Shown: one piece after another, positions 38,532 through 46,800 of the stretch
Position numbering within the stretch: the stretch's first letter is position 1
Layout: each line of letters starts with the position of its first letter
From: Oerskovia rustica
Lineage (GTDB): Bacteria > Actinomycetota > Actinomycetes > Actinomycetales > Cellulomonadaceae
Assembly: GCF_014836555.1 (NCBI RefSeq)
Contig: NZ_JACSQQ010000001.1
Location: 48,970-112,969 of the forward strand
Length of the DNA stretch: 64,000 nucleotides
Direction of reading: 5' to 3'
Notes under the pieces: generated by a model
Database searches by the model: none
What the model saw: the letters and a program-made list of their open reading frames with translations, nothing else
Told to the model about the DNA's origin: nothing
Position numbers and translations under genes: made by a program

Positions 38532-38562
38532 GGGCGGAGCCGGGCAGGTCCCGGCTCCGCCC
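38532..38562 (+). terminator. Terminator after ferritin
   Basis: Perfect 13-bp stem GGGCGGAGCCGGG (38532-38544) with 38550-38562, loop CAGGT, 14 bases after the stop; no T-run. The rest of the 283-base gap to the next gene shows nothing. Confidence 0.75.
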
Positions 38563-38800
38563 TCGCCGTGCCTGCGCCCGTGCCGGCCTCCGGACCTTCC
38601 CGCCCGACGGCGCCGCTCACCCGGGCGCGCGCGTCGCCCGCTCCTGGATCACCCCGCTCCCCCGGCGCGCGTCGCCCCGAGGGTGCACGCCCGGTGGCAT
38701 GCTGAGCAGCGATGGGACAGGCTGGGTCGACCGGGGGCGGCACCGGCGTCCCGGTGTCCGCCGCTCTCACCGGTACCCGTTCGACGAAGGAGACCCACCG

Positions 38801-39415
38801 ATGCTGCTGCGTCACGTCGCGAGGCCCATGCTGGCCTCCTGGTTCATCTACGACGGCGTGCAGGCCGCCCTCAAGCCCGCGGAGCACGTGCGCGCAGCCC
38901 GACGGGGCGTGAGCCTCGTCGGTCAGCAGCTCGGCGTCGAGGAGCCGCTCAGCGAGAAGCAGGTCTCGGCGCTGGTCCGGGCTCACGGCGCGGCGACCGC
39001 GGTCGCCGGTCTCTTCCTCGCGGTCGGCAAGGCGCCCCGGACCGCCGCCCTCACGCTCGCGGCCCTGAGCGTCCCCCTCGCGGTCGTCAACCAGCCCTTC
39101 ACCCCGAGCGACGTGCCTCGCGACGTGCGCGCCCGCAAGTTCGTGGGCAACCTCGGCGCGATCGGTGCGGCACTCATCGCCGGGGCCGACTACGAGGGGC
39201 GCCCCGGTGTCCGCTGGCGCGTCGACCGTGCACGCAAGGACCTCGACCTGGCCAAGAACGCCAAGCACCAGGTCGACGCGGCCAAGCACAAGGTCGAGTC
39301 CGCGACCGACAAGGCCACGCACGCCGTGACGGCGAGCGCCCGCACCGCGACCCGCACAGCACGTCGCGCCGCGAGCTCGGCGGCCGGGACCGTCAAGGGC
39401 GCCGTCTCGCACTGA
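38801..39415 (+). CDS. DoxX-like membrane protein with long basic tail
   Basis: 204 residues. The first part (VARPMLASWFIYDGVQAALKP, a loop ending VRAHGAATAVAGLFLAVGK, AALTLAALSVPLAVVN and KFVGNLGAIGAALIAGAD) has the four hydrophobic segments of the DoxX family. From about residue 145 a Lys/Ala/Arg-rich helical tail (KNAKHQVDAAKHKVESATDK) follows, resembling histone- or apolipoprotein-like repeats and likely cytoplasmic. ATG behind AAGGAG. DoxX proteins take part in membrane redox or thiol chemistry, which would fit the nearby sigR locus, but that is only inference. Confidence 0.78.
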   Translation: MLLRHVARPMLASWFIYDGVQAALKPAEHVRAARRGVSLVGQQLGVEEPLSEKQVSALVRAHGAATAVAGLFLAVGKAPRTAALTLAALSVPLAVVNQPFTPSDVPRDVRARKFVGNLGAIGAALIAGADYEGRPGVRWRVDRARKDLDLAKNAKHQVDAAKHKVESATDKATHAVTASARTATRTARRAASSAAGTVKGAVSH

Positions 39416-39590
39416 GGACCACAGGCACCGCCGGCCCGGGAGGCCCGCCCCGGCTTCCTCGCACGACCGCCTCCGGCCCACCGACGGTTCGCTCGCCGCG
39501 GCCCGACCACGGCAGGTGAGCGACGCCGTCGGGCCGTGGACGGGCCCGGCCGAGGACCGGACCGAAGCCCTCCCCCGAAGCCCCGTGCCA

Positions 39591-39596
39591 TAACCT
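39591..39596 (+). promoter_or_regulatory. -10 element TAACCT, leaderless start of aroA
   Basis: TAACCT ends seven bases before the GTG at 39604, with no ribosome-binding site between. Confidence 0.45.
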
Positions 39597-39603
39597 GGGG
39601 CAT

Positions 39604-40947
39604 GTGACCAGCGACCTTCCTGCCGCCCGCCCCGACGAGACCACCCCCGCGCTGCCGGCGTGGCCCGCGCCCAGCCAGACCGGCGCGACCGCCGGCGCCC
39701 CGCTCGACGCGACCGTCGCGGTCCCAGGCTCCAAGTCGCTCACCAACCGCCTCCTCGTGCTCGCGGCCCTCGCCGACGGGCCGGGCGTGCTGCGCGGCGC
39801 GCTGCGCAGCCGCGACACCGACCTCATGGCCGCTGCGCTGCGCGACCTGGGCGTGGGCATCACCGAGGGTGAGGACCCGAGCGAGCTGCACGTGACGCCC
39901 GGCGCGCTGCGCGGCCCCGCCGAGATCGACTGCGGTCTCGCGGGCACCGTCATGCGCTTCGTCCCCGCGGTCGCAGCCCTCGCCGACGGCACCGTGCGGT
40001 TCGACGGCGACGAGGGCGCACGCGTGCGCCCCATGGGCCCCGTGCTCGACGCGCTGCGCGACCTGGGCGTGCCCGTCGAGGGCAAGGACACCCTGCCGTT
40101 CACGATCACGGGACGCGGCGCGGTGCGCGGCGGGCACGTCGACGTCGACGCGTCGGGGTCGAGCCAGTTCGTCTCGGGCCTGCTGCTCGCCGCCGCGCGC
40201 TTCGAGCAGGGCGTCACGCTGCGCCACACGGGCCCGACGCTGCCGAGCGTGCCCCACATCGACATGACGGTCGAGGTCCTGCGCGAGGTCGGCGTCCAGG
40301 TCGACGACTCGCGCCCCACGATCTGGACCGTCTCCCCCGGGCCGATCGCCGCGCGCGACGTGTACGTCGAGCCCGACCTCTCGAACGCCGGGCCGTTCCT
40401 CGCCGCGGCCCTCGTGGTGGGCGGCACGGTGCGCGTCCCGGGCTGGCCCGCCGTGACGACCCAGCCGGGCGCCATGATGGCCGAGCTCCTCACCGCGATG
40501 GGCGGCCGCGCCGAGCTGACCGACGGCGTCATGGCCGTGACCGGGACGGGCGAGGTCCGCGGGATCGACGTCGACCTCCACGAGGCCGGCGAGCTCGCCC
40601 CGACCATCGCGGCCCTCGCCGCGATCGCCGACTCCCCCAGCCGCCTGCGCGGCATCGCGCACCTGCGCGGCCACGAGACCGACCGCCTGGCCGCGCTCGC
40701 GACCGAGATCACGCGCCTCGGCGGGCAGGCCGAGCAGACGCACGACGGCCTCGTCATCACCCCGCGCCCGCTGCACGGCGCCACGTTCCGCACGTACCAC
40801 GACCACCGCATGGCGACCTCGGGCGCCCTGATCGGGCTGCGCGTTCCCGGCGTCCTCGTGGAGGACGTCGAGACGACCGCCAAGACCCTGCCCGGGTTCA
40901 CCACCATGTGGGACCGCATGCTGAGCGCCGCGGGATCGGCGAGCTGA
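39604..40947 (+). CDS. aroA: 3-Phosphoshikimate 1-carboxyvinyltransferase (EPSP synthase)
   Basis: Couples shikimate-3-phosphate with phosphoenolpyruvate in the chorismate pathway. 447 residues with an N-terminal extension of about 30. Motifs: [16 protein letters not shown] (SKS and R), [32 protein letters not shown], the shikimate site [26 protein letters not shown] with the catalytic aspartate, and [11 protein letters not shown] near the end. The LAGTVMRF loop has alanine at the position that, in class I enzymes, influences glyphosate binding. GTG start; the stop overlaps rsgA by one base. Confidence 0.96.
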   Translation: MTSDLPAARPDETTPALPAWPAPSQTGATAGAPLDATVAVPGSKSLTNRLLVLAALADGPGVLRGALRSRDTDLMAAALRDLGVGITEGEDPSELHVTPGALRGPAEIDCGLAGTVMRFVPAVAALADGTVRFDGDEGARVRPMGPVLDALRDLGVPVEGKDTLPFTITGRGAVRGGHVDVDASGSSQFVSGLLLAAARFEQGVTLRHTGPTLPSVPHIDMTVEVLREVGVQVDDSRPTIWTVSPGPIAARDVYVEPDLSNAGPFLAAALVVGGTVRVPGWPAVTTQPGAMMAELLTAMGGRAELTDGVMAVTGTGEVRGIDVDLHEAGELAPTIAALAAIADSPSRLRGIAHLRGHETDRLAALATEITRLGGQAEQTHDGLVITPRPLHGATFRTYHDHRMATSGALIGLRVPGVLVEDVETTAKTLPGFTTMWDRMLSAAGSAS

Positions 40948-42113
40948 TGGCGCGGCGCGTCCGCGACGAGTCCGACTTCCGCGACCGGGCGAGCAACAAG
41001 AACTCGCGCCCGCGGACCAAGCAGCGTCCCCAGCACGAGGACGCCGAGACCGGGCTCGTCACGGGCGTCGACCGCGGGCGCTACACGCTCCTGCTCGACG
41101 AGGACCGGCCGACCGAGCGCACCATCCTCGCGATGAAGGCGCGCGAGCTGACCCGCAACCGCGTGGTGTGCGGCGACCGCGTCGACATCGTGGGCGACAC
41201 CACGGGCGAGGACGGGACGCTCGCGCGCATCGTCCGCATCCAGGAACGCACCTCGACCCTGCGGCGCACGGCCGACGACACCGACCCGTACGAGCGCATC
41301 ATCGTCGCCAACGCCGACCAGCTCGTGATCGTCACGGCCCTCGCCCAGCCCGAGCCCCGCACCCGCATGATCGACCGCTGCGTCGTGGCCGCGTACGACG
41401 CGGGCATGGACGTCCTGCTGTGCCTCACCAAGGCGGACCTCGCCGACGCGACGCCGCTGCGCGAGCTCTACGAGCCCATCGGGGTCAAGGTCGTCGTGAC
41501 GCGGCGGGTGCACGACGAGGACTCTCCTGCCGGGACCGGGACCGGCGACGGTGCCGGGGCCGGGCACGGCGGTCACGGCGGGCACGGCGCCCACGGTGAC
41601 GAGCCCGGCCACAACGCCTCCGACGCGGCCGAGGACGCGTGGCGCATCGAGCCGCTCGAGGCCGTGCGGGCCGAGCTCGAGGGCCGCACGTCGGTCCTCG
41701 TGGGCCACTCGGGCGTCGGCAAGTCGACGCTCGTCAACGCCCTGGTGCCGGACGCGTACCGGGCGACGGGCGTCGTCAACGACGTCACGGGCCGTGGTCG
41801 GCACACGTCGACGTCGGCCGTCGCGCTGCGCCTGCCCGACGCCGACGGCAACCCCGCGGGGTGGGTCATCGACACGCCCGGCGTGCGGTCGTTCGGGCTC
41901 GCGCACGTCGACGTCGAGAACCTCCTCAAGGCGTTCGACGACCTCGACGTGGTCGCCGAGGACTGCCCGCGAGGCTGCACGCACCTCGACGGCGCGCCCG
42001 ACTGCGCGCTCGACGACTGGCTCGAAGCCTCCCCCGAGGACGAGAAGGCGGCGCGTACCGCGCGTGTCGAGTCGTTCCGACGTCTGCTGGCGGCGCGCAC
42101 CGGTACGGTGTGA
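40947..42113 (+). CDS. rsgA: Ribosome small-subunit maturation GTPase RsgA
   Basis: 388 residues. Circularly permuted GTPase: OB-fold (about 30-95), then G4 LTKADL (about 161), G1 GHSGVGKSTLVNAL (about 253), G2 GRGRHTSTSA and G3 DTPGVRSFGL, and a zinc knuckle DCPRGCTHLDGAPDCAL. It proofreads late 30S assembly. Between G4 and G1, residues about 195-223 are a Gly/Thr/His-rich insertion with repeated GHGG units, unusual for the family. ATG overlaps the aroA stop (TGATG), an order shared with Mycobacterium. Confidence 0.94.
   Translation: MARRVRDESDFRDRASNKNSRPRTKQRPQHEDAETGLVTGVDRGRYTLLLDEDRPTERTILAMKARELTRNRVVCGDRVDIVGDTTGEDGTLARIVRIQERTSTLRRTADDTDPYERIIVANADQLVIVTALAQPEPRTRMIDRCVVAAYDAGMDVLLCLTKADLADATPLRELYEPIGVKVVVTRRVHDEDSPAGTGTGDGAGAGHGGHGGHGAHGDEPGHNASDAAEDAWRIEPLEAVRAELEGRTSVLVGHSGVGKSTLVNALVPDAYRATGVVNDVTGRGRHTSTSAVALRLPDADGNPAGWVIDTPGVRSFGLAHVDVENLLKAFDDLDVVAEDCPRGCTHLDGAPDCALDDWLEASPEDEKAARTARVESFRRLLAARTGTV
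42104..42109 (+). promoter_or_regulatory. -10 element TACGGT before hisN
   Basis: TACGGT, inside the last codons of rsgA, ends seven bases before the hisN ATG at 42117, allowing a leaderless internal transcript besides the aroA-rsgA-hisN operon message. Confidence 0.45.
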
Positions 42114-42116
42114 GCC

Positions 42117-42896
42117 ATGCCGACCTACGACGACGACCTGCGCCTGGCTCACGTGATCGCCGACCAGGTCGACTCCCACACCATGTCCCGCTTCAAGGCG
42201 CTCGACCTGTCCGTGGAGTCCAAGCCGGACAACACCCCGGTCAGCGACGCCGACCGCGCCGCGGAGGAGATCATCCGCAGCCACCTCTCGCGGGCCCGCG
42301 GGCGCGACGCGATCGTCGGTGAGGAGTTCGGCGAGACCGGTCACGGCGCCCGCCGCTGGATCATCGACCCGATCGACGGGACCAAGAACTTCGTGCGCGG
42401 GGTCCCGGTGTGGGCCACGCTCATCGCGCTGGCCGACGGCGACGAGATCGTCGTCGGGCTCGTGTCCGCTCCTGCCCTGGGCCGCCGCTGGTGGGCCGCC
42501 AAGGGCACGGGCGCGTGGAGCGGGCGCTCGCTCGCGGCCGCGAGCAGGCTGCGCGTCTCGCAGGTCGGCAAGCTGGACGACGCCTCGCTGTCCTACTCGT
42601 CGCTGTCGGGGTGGGAGGAGCGCGGCAAGCTCGACGCGTTCCTCGACCTGACCCGCGAGACCTGGCGGACGCGGGCCTACGGCGACTTCTGGTCCTACAT
42701 GCTCGTGGCCGAGGGGGCCGTGGACGCCGCCGCCGAGCCCGAGCTCGAGCTCTACGACATGGCGGCCCTGGTCCCCATCGTCACCGAGGCCGGCGGGACG
42801 TTCACGTCCCTCGACGGCTCGCCCGGGCCGTGGGGCGGCAACGCCGTCGCCACGAACGGCCTGCTCCACGACGAGATCCTGGGCCGCCTCTCCTGA
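42117..42896 (+). CDS. hisN: Histidinol-phosphatase, inositol-monophosphatase family
   Basis: 259 residues. Metal-binding motifs of the lithium-sensitive phosphatases: [29 protein letters not shown] (DPxDGT) and [18 protein letters not shown]. The [10 protein letters not shown] and [15 protein letters not shown] segments are typical of the actinobacterial histidinol-phosphate phosphatase HisN. It removes phosphate from L-histidinol phosphate; a general inositol phosphatase is the alternative. Starts three bases after the rsgA stop. Confidence 0.9.
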   Translation: MPTYDDDLRLAHVIADQVDSHTMSRFKALDLSVESKPDNTPVSDADRAAEEIIRSHLSRARGRDAIVGEEFGETGHGARRWIIDPIDGTKNFVRGVPVWATLIALADGDEIVVGLVSAPALGRRWWAAKGTGAWSGRSLAAASRLRVSQVGKLDDASLSYSSLSGWEERGKLDAFLDLTRETWRTRAYGDFWSYMLVAEGAVDAAAEPELELYDMAALVPIVTEAGGTFTSLDGSPGPWGGNAVATNGLLHDEILGRLS

Positions 42897-42933
42897 CCGA
42901 CCCGGCCGGGTGGCTGCCCGGCTGCCCGGCGGA

Positions 42934-42988
42934 CGAGAACGGACCTGAGGTCGTCATCCGGTGGATGGCGGCCTCAGGTCCGTTCTCG
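42934..42988. terminator. Bidirectional terminator after hisN
   Basis: Perfect 17-bp stem CGAGAACGGACCTGAGG (42934-42950) with 42972-42988, enclosing a 21-base loop that itself can fold (CATCC/GGATG). It lies between convergent genes. Confidence 0.8.
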
Positions 42989-43006
42989 GCACCTGCTACC
43001 GCAAGG

Positions 43007-43531
43007 TCACTTGGCGCGGGGGACGCTCTTGAGCTCCGACCAGTCGTACCAGAGCAGGTCGCGCTCGCTCACGCGGTCGAGCGCGGCGTCGAGGTCCTCG
43101 TCGCGGTCCTCGTCGGCGGCCGCGAAGACCTCGGCGATGTCCGTCGCGGCCTCGGGCTCGTCGACGTGGACGCACACGATGCGCACCTCGGGGATGGACG
43201 CCGTGACGTCGACCGCGCTGGGCGCGAGGTCGTCGGCCGACTCGTCGTCGCCGGGCTGGGTCAGCGCGACCATCTCGTCGGGCACCTCGACCGTGACGAC
43301 GAGACGCTGACGCGGGGCGCCGACGCGACCGGCGATGAGCGCGAGGGAGTCGTCGGCGGCCTCGAGGGCCGCGGCGAACTCCAGCCCCTCCTCGTCCTCG
43401 TCGGGCAGCTCGCGGGAGAGGGCGGACGTGACGGCGTGGGCGGCTCGCGGAGCGAGGGACCAGACGGCCTCGTCGCCGGTCACGGTGACGGCGTCGAGCT
43501 CGTCGACGGTGGCGGGAACGTAGATGCGCAT
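43007..43531 (-). CDS. Conserved actinobacterial protein, DUF6912-like
   Basis: 174 residues starting MRIYVPATVDELDAV, which I recognise as the opening of the DUF6912 family. Very acidic (clusters PDEDEEGLEF, DEDRDEDLDAALD), with alternating strands VVTVEVPDEM and VRIVCVHVDEPE, so probably a small alpha/beta cytoplasmic protein; no catalytic motif. ATG 43531 is preceded by CACACT six bases upstream at leaderless spacing. Its function is unknown. It lies between hisN and the CpaE-like gene. Confidence 0.65.
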   Translation of the reverse strand: MRIYVPATVDELDAVTVTGDEAVWSLAPRAAHAVTSALSRELPDEDEEGLEFAAALEAADDSLALIAGRVGAPRQRLVVTVEVPDEMVALTQPGDDESADDLAPSAVDVTASIPEVRIVCVHVDEPEAATDIAEVFAAADEDRDEDLDAALDRVSERDLLWYDWSELKSVPRAK

Positions 43532-43588
43532 GGGATCAGTGTGCCGGTTCCGGGACGCGTTCGCGTGGTCCACCCGGCGTGGACGCGC

Positions 43589-44935
43589 TCACGGGGGCCC
43601 GACCGCCCCTCGCACCCGCTCGGCGAGGTCGGCGACCGCCCGCCGGACCGGGGTCTGCGGTGCGTGCTCGGCGAGGGTCCTGCCCGCGAGCAGCACCGCG
43701 TCGAGAGTCTGCCGGTCGTCCGGGAGGACGTGCAGGTCCGTGACACCGCCGTACCGGCCGAGTGCGTCCCGGACCGCGGCCTCGGGTCGAGGCCCGGCCG
43801 CCGAGGACCGGACCCGGTTCGCGACCACGATCCGCAGCGCCCCGCTCGTCGCACCGCTGTCCGCAAGATCTCCCAGGCCCCGGACGAGCCGTTGGATCCC
43901 GACGGCGTCGGACCCGCCGACGACCAGCACGACGTCAGCGGCGGCGAGCGCGCTGAGCGTCGCCCCGTTGCGCTGCGGGGCGTGGGTGTCGTACGACAGC
44001 AGCTCGTCCTGCTCGAGCCCGAACCCGCAGTCGATCACGGTCCAGTCGGCGAGCGCCCGCGACAGCCCCCAGACGACGTCGAGCGACGTCGCCGGGAGCT
44101 CGGGCCAGCGCGCGGCACGCGTGATCCCGGTCAGGACGCGCAGTCGCGGTGCCACGACCGGGGCCAGGCGCGCCAGACCCGCGAGGTCGAGAGCTCCCTG
44201 CCCCGCGCTGCGGGCGGCCGCCGCGAGGCCCGGTGACTCGTCGAGCAGGCCGAGGTGCTGGGCCACCGAGCCGGCGTAGGTGTCGGCGTCGACGAGGAGC
44301 ACCTCGGCGAGATACCCGCCCTCCGCGCCCGACGGCGTGTCCTGGCCCCGGCGGCGACGTCGCCCACCTCGCCGCGACCGGTGGGCGTCCGGCCCGGCCA
44401 GCTCGGCCGCGAGGTGCACCGCCAGCGTCGTCCGCCCGGGAGCGCCGGCCGGTCCCCAGACCGCGACGACCCGCCCGGTCCGCGGGGCCTGGTCGCGCGC
44501 GCCGTCACCCGGCTCGGCGGGGAGGCCGCCCGACGGCGGTCCTCCCTGCCCACGACCCCGTCCGTGGGCCTCGTCGCGGACCGTCGCGACGAGCACCTCG
44601 CTCGGGGTGTCCTCGTCGAGGACCACGTCGACACCGATGGCACGCAGCCGGTCGCCGAGCCACTCCTGCCGCCCCGCGAGCACGACGACCCGCACACCGC
44701 ACCCGTGCAGGTGCGCGATCGACTCACGGTTGATCCCGGGCAGGTCGGCCGAGATGATCGCGGCCGTGCCTGCGCCGGCCCCGGCCGCGGCGAGAAGCTC
44801 GGTGAGGTCGGCACACCGGCGCGCCACGGCGACTCCGGACCCGGGGGTCGTCAGCGCTGTCACGACCGCGGTCTCGCCGCTGCCCCTCACCGCGCACAGG
44901 ACCGACGCGACGGGCAGCGTCGCGTCGGCGGTCAT
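43589..44935 (-). CDS. CpaE/MinD-like P-loop ATPase with degenerate Walker A
   Basis: 448 residues. The N-terminal part (about 10-130) resembles a receiver-like domain without obvious phospho-acceptor, as in CpaE; a low-complexity linker follows. The SIMIBI ATPase domain starts with WGPAGAPGRTTLAVHLAAEL (residues 160-179): both lysines of the KGGxGKT pattern are replaced, the P-loop one by R168. Later LLVDADTYAGSVAQHLGL and DWTVIDCGFGLEQDEL keep the MinD order. CpaE proteins position pilus machines, yet no other tad gene is in the window. Start overlaps the SAF gene (ATGA). Confidence 0.75.
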   Translation of the reverse strand: MTADATLPVASVLCAVRGSGETAVVTALTTPGSGVAVARRCADLTELLAAAGAGAGTAAIISADLPGINRESIAHLHGCGVRVVVLAGRQEWLGDRLRAIGVDVVLDEDTPSEVLVATVRDEAHGRGRGQGGPPSGGLPAEPGDGARDQAPRTGRVVAVWGPAGAPGRTTLAVHLAAELAGPDAHRSRRGGRRRRRGQDTPSGAEGGYLAEVLLVDADTYAGSVAQHLGLLDESPGLAAAARSAGQGALDLAGLARLAPVVAPRLRVLTGITRAARWPELPATSLDVVWGLSRALADWTVIDCGFGLEQDELLSYDTHAPQRNGATLSALAAADVVLVVGGSDAVGIQRLVRGLGDLADSGATSGALRIVVANRVRSSAAGPRPEAAVRDALGRYGGVTDLHVLPDDRQTLDAVLLAGRTLAEHAPQTPVRRAVADLAERVRGAVGPP

Positions 44936-45618
44936 GCGCTGCCGCCTGCGACGGGCACGACAGCGATCTCGCCCTCGGCCGCGAGAGCCGCGAGGACCCC
45001 GGCCAGCTCGTCCGTGGGAACCAGCACGTGGAGCGTGGTCGGCCCTCCGGTCACGAGCGTCCCCCCGGACTCCGCGACCTGCGCGACCACGACCTGCGAG
45101 GCGAGCGTGTAGGGCCCGCCCCCGTCCTTCTCGTCCGCCTTGCGCTCGGCCGCCGTCGCCCCGTCGTCGGAGGCCGGGACGAACCAGACGTCCACGAGGG
45201 CACCGTCGGTGACCCTGTCGGACAGCGCCCCCGCGACCGGGATCGCCACGGCACGGACCGCGAGCTCCTCCGACCCGCCCACCGCGGAGCGGGCCACGAG
45301 CTCCCCGTCACCCACCACGCGGAGCGCCACCAGGTCGTCCGGCAGCGGTCGCCCCGCGAGGAAGTACTTCCCGTCCCCGGACCCGAGGCGCACCTCGACG
45401 GCCCGGAGGTTCCTCGCGTCGACGGGCTCGCCCGGTGTGAGCGGGCCCGCCGCGGCGTAGACGGCGACGGTCCGACCGGCCGACGACACGGCCCACGAAC
45501 CGAGGGCGACCGAGGCTGCGACGAGCACTAGCCCGAGGAGCAGCCGAGGGTCCCGCCAACCGGGCCGTCGAAGTCGGGCGACCGTGGGCGTCGGCAGCGG
45601 GTCGAGGGAGCTCGTCAT
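44932..45618 (-). CDS. SAF-domain protein (CpaB/RcpC-like)
   Basis: 228 residues. One membrane helix near residues 27-46 (LLLGLVLVAASVALGSWAVS) and an SAF domain at about 50-115 (AVYAAAGPLTPGEPVDARNL), followed by a beta-rich part with VRAVAIPVAGALSDRVTDGA and VDVWFVPAS, as in CpaB/RcpC proteins that bind peptidoglycan at the base of Flp pili. The rest of the protein is outside the membrane. ATG with GAGGGAG nearby; first gene of a two-gene operon with the CpaE-like ATPase. Confidence 0.75.
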   Translation of the reverse strand: MTSSLDPLPTPTVARLRRPGWRDPRLLLGLVLVAASVALGSWAVSSAGRTVAVYAAAGPLTPGEPVDARNLRAVEVRLGSGDGKYFLAGRPLPDDLVALRVVGDGELVARSAVGGSEELAVRAVAIPVAGALSDRVTDGALVDVWFVPASDDGATAAERKADEKDGGGPYTLASQVVVAQVAESGGTLVTGGPTTLHVLVPTDELAGVLAALAAEGEIAVVPVAGGSA

Positions 45619-45796
45619 GAGTGTCCGTTTCGTCGTCGGGAGATTTCGTGCGGGCAGGGGCGGGGCGACGCCCCCGAGTGGCGAGCATCAGGGAGCCAGG
45701 GGGCCATCATGCCGACCGACGCCCCCCGCGCGAGCCGAAGGGGCGGTCGCCTGTGGACAACCCGTACCGGTGTCGGCTCCGTGAAAGACTGTTCCC

Positions 45797-46012
45797 ATGT
45801 CACAGCGCTTCCTCACCCTCGCGGACGTCACGGAGGAGCTCAACATCTCTGCGGCTCAGGCCTACGCGCTGGTCCGCAGCGGTGACCTCCCGGCGATCCA
45901 GGTCGGCGGACGAGGTCAGTGGCGGGTCGAGGCCAGCGAGCTCGAGGGCTACATCCAGCGCATGTACGCACAGACCCGCACCCGTATCGACGCGGGCGAC
46001 TTCGAGTCCTGA
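45797..46012 (+). CDS. BldC-like MerR/excisionase-fold DNA-binding protein
   Basis: 71 residues. LTLADVTEELNISAAQAYALVRSGDLPAIQV is the winged helix-turn-helix of BldC and phage excisionases, followed by GGRGQWRVEASELEGYIQRMYAQ. Streptomyces BldC (68 residues) controls development by binding head-to-tail on direct repeats. No phage genes are near, so a chromosomal regulator is favoured over an excisionase. Divergent from the SAF/CpaE-like operon; ATATC-poor GC-rich 178-base region between. Confidence 0.85.
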   Translation: MSQRFLTLADVTEELNISAAQAYALVRSGDLPAIQVGGRGQWRVEASELEGYIQRMYAQTRTRIDAGDFES

Positions 46013-46103
46013 GCTCCCGAGCGGTCGCCGTCGGCGTGACGCGATCGCCGCGCCACGCACCCCCTGCTCCCCCTGCACCTGCACCCGCCCCCTGGTCCGT
46101 CGC

Positions 46104-46628
46104 CTACGACTCGCTCACGCAGAGCAGCGCCGCGAACGGGACGGCTCGGCTGCTCCTCGCGCCGCCCCCGGTGTCCGTGACGTCCAGGTGGTCCTTGCCG
46201 ACCCGTCCGACCCGTCCGTCGACCTCACCGGCGAGCGTCCGCACACGGACGACGGCGCGGTCGCGCATGAGCGCCCTCAGCAGGGCCGGCAGCCCGCGGC
46301 CGGCTCCTGTGCCGGAGGGCGCGGGGACGCCGTGCGCGCTGAGCCCGTCGAAGACCGTGACCGCGAGCAGAGGCACGACGTGCCGTCGATTCCCGTCCGC
46401 GAGCATGAACCAGTCGGCGGCGGCTGCCCGGACCTGACCGGTCAGGTGTGAACCGTCGGCGAGCCTGACCGTGACCGGCCGACCCTCGATGCTTCCCCGC
46501 AGGCGGTCTGCGAGCGAGATCGTGGCCTGCTCCGCACGGGTGAGGTCCGCGAGCACGTGGGCGTCAGCCTGGACGTCGGCGGCGTCGAGCTGTGCCTCGA
46601 GGTCGGCGAACAACAGGTCCCAGCGCAC
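46104..46628 (-). CDS. Conserved protein of unknown function
   Basis: 174 residues from the GTG at 46628 (VRWDLLFADLEAQLDAADVQ). Residues 1-50 form an amphipathic helix pair rich in Ala/Asp/Glu; the rest alternates short strands (VTVRLADGSHLTGQVRAAAA, WFMLADG, VVRVRTLAGEVDGRVGRVG), resembling a small barrel like an Sm or DUF2642 fold, though I cannot name the family. No membrane segments. TACGGT six bases before the start supports this start and a leaderless mRNA. It faces the BldC-like gene and is divergent from the LysM gene. Confidence 0.65.
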   Translation of the reverse strand: MRWDLLFADLEAQLDAADVQADAHVLADLTRAEQATISLADRLRGSIEGRPVTVRLADGSHLTGQVRAAAADWFMLADGNRRHVVPLLAVTVFDGLSAHGVPAPSGTGAGRGLPALLRALMRDRAVVRVRTLAGEVDGRVGRVGKDHLDVTDTGGGARSSRAVPFAALLCVSES

Positions 46629-46634
46629 GCCCAC

Positions 46635-46640
46635 ACCGTA
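46635..46640 (-). promoter_or_regulatory. -10 element TACGGT, leaderless start
   Basis: On the minus strand, TACGGT (46640 to 46635) ends six bases before GTG 46628; no ribosome-binding site. Confidence 0.5.
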
Positions 46641-46713
46641 GCGGTCGGCCCGGGGGTTTCGTCCAGAGGCGTCCGAACTGCGAACTCCCTCTGGACAACC
46701 GAAGAACGGTCTA

Positions 46714-46745
46714 GTTTGATGTAGCACGATCAAACTGCATCAAAC
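46714..46745. repeat. Three ATCAAAC heptamers, two direct and one inverted
   Basis: GTTTGAT at 46714-46720, ATCAAAC at 46729-46735 and again at 46739-46745. The two direct copies are ten bases apart, one helical turn. AT-rich for this genome, and 56-87 bases before the LysM gene; a likely regulator site. Confidence 0.55.
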
Positions 46746-46800
46746 GCGATGATCGATCCGAGCACGGACCCGACGTCGTCGTCCATCTTCAGGGGGAAGC

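Noticed and set aside
39393-42869. Open frame of about 1160 codons opposite aroA, rsgA and hisN
   Set aside because: It spans three well-identified genes on the other strand and encodes Arg/Asp/Val-rich low-complexity sequence.
45797-46012. Phage excisionase
   Set aside because: The fold fits, but no integrase, phage gene or attachment repeat lies nearby; BldC-like size and context fit better.
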